From: an uncultured Bacteroides sp.
GTDB lineage: Bacteria; Bacteroidota; Bacteroidia; Bacteroidales; Bacteroidaceae
Length of the DNA stretch: 64,000 bases
Assembly (NCBI RefSeq): GCF_910586915.1
Contig: NZ_CAJULN010000014.1
Span: 6,440-70,439, forward strand
Reading direction: 5' to 3'
Translations under genes and position numbers: made by a program
Part shown: positions 62,854 through 64,000 of the stretch, piece after piece
Layout of the letters: each line of letters opens with the position of its first letter
How positions within the stretch are numbered: position 1 is the stretch's first letter
The notes under the pieces: generated by a model
What the model was told of the DNA's origin: nothing
Databases searched by the model: none
What the model saw: only the letters and a program-made list of their open reading frames with translations

Positions 62854-63600
62854 CAATAGAATTCAGTATATATCCCCTCCGCATTGGGCAGTGACGTGTC
62901 GACTATTTTTGCCCAATGGCATGGAATGCCCGACCGTACTTTGGTGTAGACTCCGCAAGGAGAAGTGAAGACGCTGACCGTAGACGAATTTATCGAACTC
63001 GACAAATATACCCTTTTTAAGAAAAACATCGGATACGAGAAAAAAGCCAAATCGGACAAACAGGGACATCCCGTGAAGGACAAACAAGGCAATCCTGTCT
63101 ATGTGGCGGGCAAACCCAACGGTTGGCTGGTCGAACAGGGCGGATATCCTCCTTTGGCTTTCGTATTTTCGGGCGGCTGGTTCTATATCAAGGCAAACTC
63201 CGACCGCAAATGGTTGACGGACAAGGATGACCGTTGCAATGCGAATGTCGAAAAATTGCAAGTCATGAAACCCGTGACCTCCGAATACAAAGCATCTACC
63301 ATTGCTTACAAGATGCCTTTTGCCGATTTTCCGAAAGATTGCTGGATTACATTCCGCATTCATATCGACTGGACTGTCTACGGCAAAGAGGCGGAAACAA
63401 TCGTGAAGCCGGGTATGCTCGATGTGCGGATGGACTATCGGGACAAAGGGAAAAACATTAGCAAGCACATTGTTGACAATGAGAAAATTCTGATTGGGCG
63501 CAACGACAAGGACGGCTACTATTTCAAATTCGGTATTTACCGGGTTGGCAACAGCACGAAGCCGGTATGCTACAATCTGGCAAATTATTCAGAATGGTGA
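62854..63600 (+). pseudogene. Heparin lyase I (PL13) C-terminal remnant
   Basis: The readable frame is NSVYIPSALGSDVSTIFAQ to WHGMPDRTLV, TAG (62947-62949), TPQGEVKTLTVDEF and on through KPNGWLVEQGGYPPLAF, DCWITFRIHIDWTVYGKEAE and NDKDGYYFKFGIYRVGNST to the end. It matches the C-terminal 60% of Bacteroides heparin lyase I (PL13). The N-terminal part and signal peptide are missing. A small deletion near 62866-62868 and the TAG break the rest. The longest intact frame starts at GTG 62965 (211 residues), without an evident ribosome-binding site. Non-functional. Confidence 0.8.
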
Positions 63601-63649
63601 ATTCGTTGAAAAGAAATTTCCACCGGTAATTCTTTTCCGCCGATTGCCC

Positions 63650-63810
63650 GTCAGGACACGGTTCGTCGGGCTTTGTTATTTCGTTCCACTGTAGTTGTCT
63701 TTGCGTTCCACTATAGTGTTCCGCAGGGGAAACTATAATGTTCCGTTCGTACCACTATAGTGGTACGCAAAAAGAGCAGGGGGAAAAGACAATCCGGTTG
63801 GGCAACGGAA
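63650..63810. repeat. 161-bp repeat with four palindromes at 22-bp spacing, copy 2
   Basis: Dyads start at 63686, 63708, 63730 and 63752, again exactly 22 bp apart; the fourth is the perfect CCACTATAGTGG. It is aligned without gaps to 56813-56973 (constant offset 6837). It begins 50 bp past the stop of the PL13 remnant. From 63811 to the window end I see no gene. Confidence 0.88.
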
Positions 63811-64000
63811 CGAAACCTCTCCGCAATGCATTGGAGTTTCTTTGGCTTATATCCTACTCACGTTACTTCGGTTTATCCCGTCAGTATTAAAAAATGTCAA
63901 TTATTTCCTTCCGTTAGGCAAACAGATTTCGGTTCTGCAAAAAGATTCTTTTTTTTGCCTCTTCTCCAATTACGGTCTAATAAAAAGATGAATAATGAGT

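Noticed and set aside
17400..62949. TGA read as tryptophan (recoding) to explain the in-frame stops
   Set aside because: dnaK, the jetA gene and other intact genes end with TGA, TAG stops also occur among the broken genes, and one TGA most likely replaces arginine. Decay explains all cases.
62965..63600. The 211-residue frame as a real protein-coding gene
   Set aside because: It is the C-terminal part of a PL13 lyase, lacks a signal peptide and ribosome-binding site, and is preceded in frame by stop-interrupted PL13 sequence.
1..64000. tRNA, rRNA or well-known riboswitch genes
   Set aside because: I saw no cloverleaf sequence, rRNA segment or recognisable riboswitch core in the intergenic gaps. 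A covariance-model scan would be needed to exclude small RNAs.

Overview
The window reads as chromosome of a Bacteroides species (order Bacteroidales). The evidence is Bacteroidales-typical families (HU-like winged-helix protein, META-domain lipoprotein, DUF4250, DUF4738, carboxynorspermidine synthase next to bcp and recA), promoters of the TAnnTTTG (-7) type, Bacteroides-type mobilisation modules, and remnants of heparin/heparan sulfate lyases. The species cannot be fixed from sequence reading alone.

Layout. 0-10.1 kb is backbone: the tail of an unknown gene, a LysR regulator, an HU-like protein, a YccF membrane protein, a YeiH-type exporter, the recA-bcp-carboxynorspermidine synthase operon (minus strand), a META lipoprotein and dnaK. 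About 10.07-40.51 kb is a composite integrated island. Imperfect ~94-bp direct repeats lie at both ends; they cover the last codons of dnaK and its terminator. Inside, in order: (i) a tyrosine integrase, primase and mobilisation module with an oriT-like hairpin (10.3-17.1 kb); (ii) a phase-variable-looking restriction-modification locus (17.2-26.5 kb), with a serine recombinase, three alternative target-recognition cassettes flanked by inverted repeats, a broken Eco57I-type methylase and an intact PLD-SNF2 helicase; (iii) a GC-richer second mobilisable element with its own integrase, oriT and relaxase (26.6-32.9 kb); (iv) a TetR-linked envelope locus of lipoproteins, a predicted secreted NlpC/P60-like hydrolase and two beta-barrel proteins (33-38.4 kb); (v) an AlbA/Schlafen-type ATP-binding gene killed by two in-frame stops (38.7-40.2 kb).

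40.7-52.1 kb is a second accessory module. It holds a 1624-residue protein combining a DnaQ-like exonuclease domain, a RecQ helicase and a UvrD-like helicase, divergent from a jetA-jetB-jetC (MksF-MksE-MksB) condensin operon that has no jetD/mksG nuclease gene. The promoter and leader of the big helicase gene are a diverged copy of the promoter and leader of the broken AlbA gene 6.2 kb away. This is the best candidate in the window for an undescribed defence or DNA-surveillance system.

52.1-64 kb returns to backbone: phosphate permease plus DUF47 partner, DUF4250, an ECF sigma factor operon, endonuclease IV, a TrpB2-type tryptophan synthase beta chain, a TrkH-TrkA potassium uptake pair and a DUF4738 lipoprotein. 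Two decayed heparin lyase genes (heparinase II/III type and PL13 type) flank this last block. Each is followed, about 50 bp past its 3' end, by a copy of a 161-bp repeat containing four palindromes spaced exactly 22 bp apart.

A recurring theme is gene decay by single in-frame stop codons (serine recombinase, methylase, AlbA gene, both lyases) in otherwise readable genes. Function statements rest on motif and family recognition by eye; no database search was possible.
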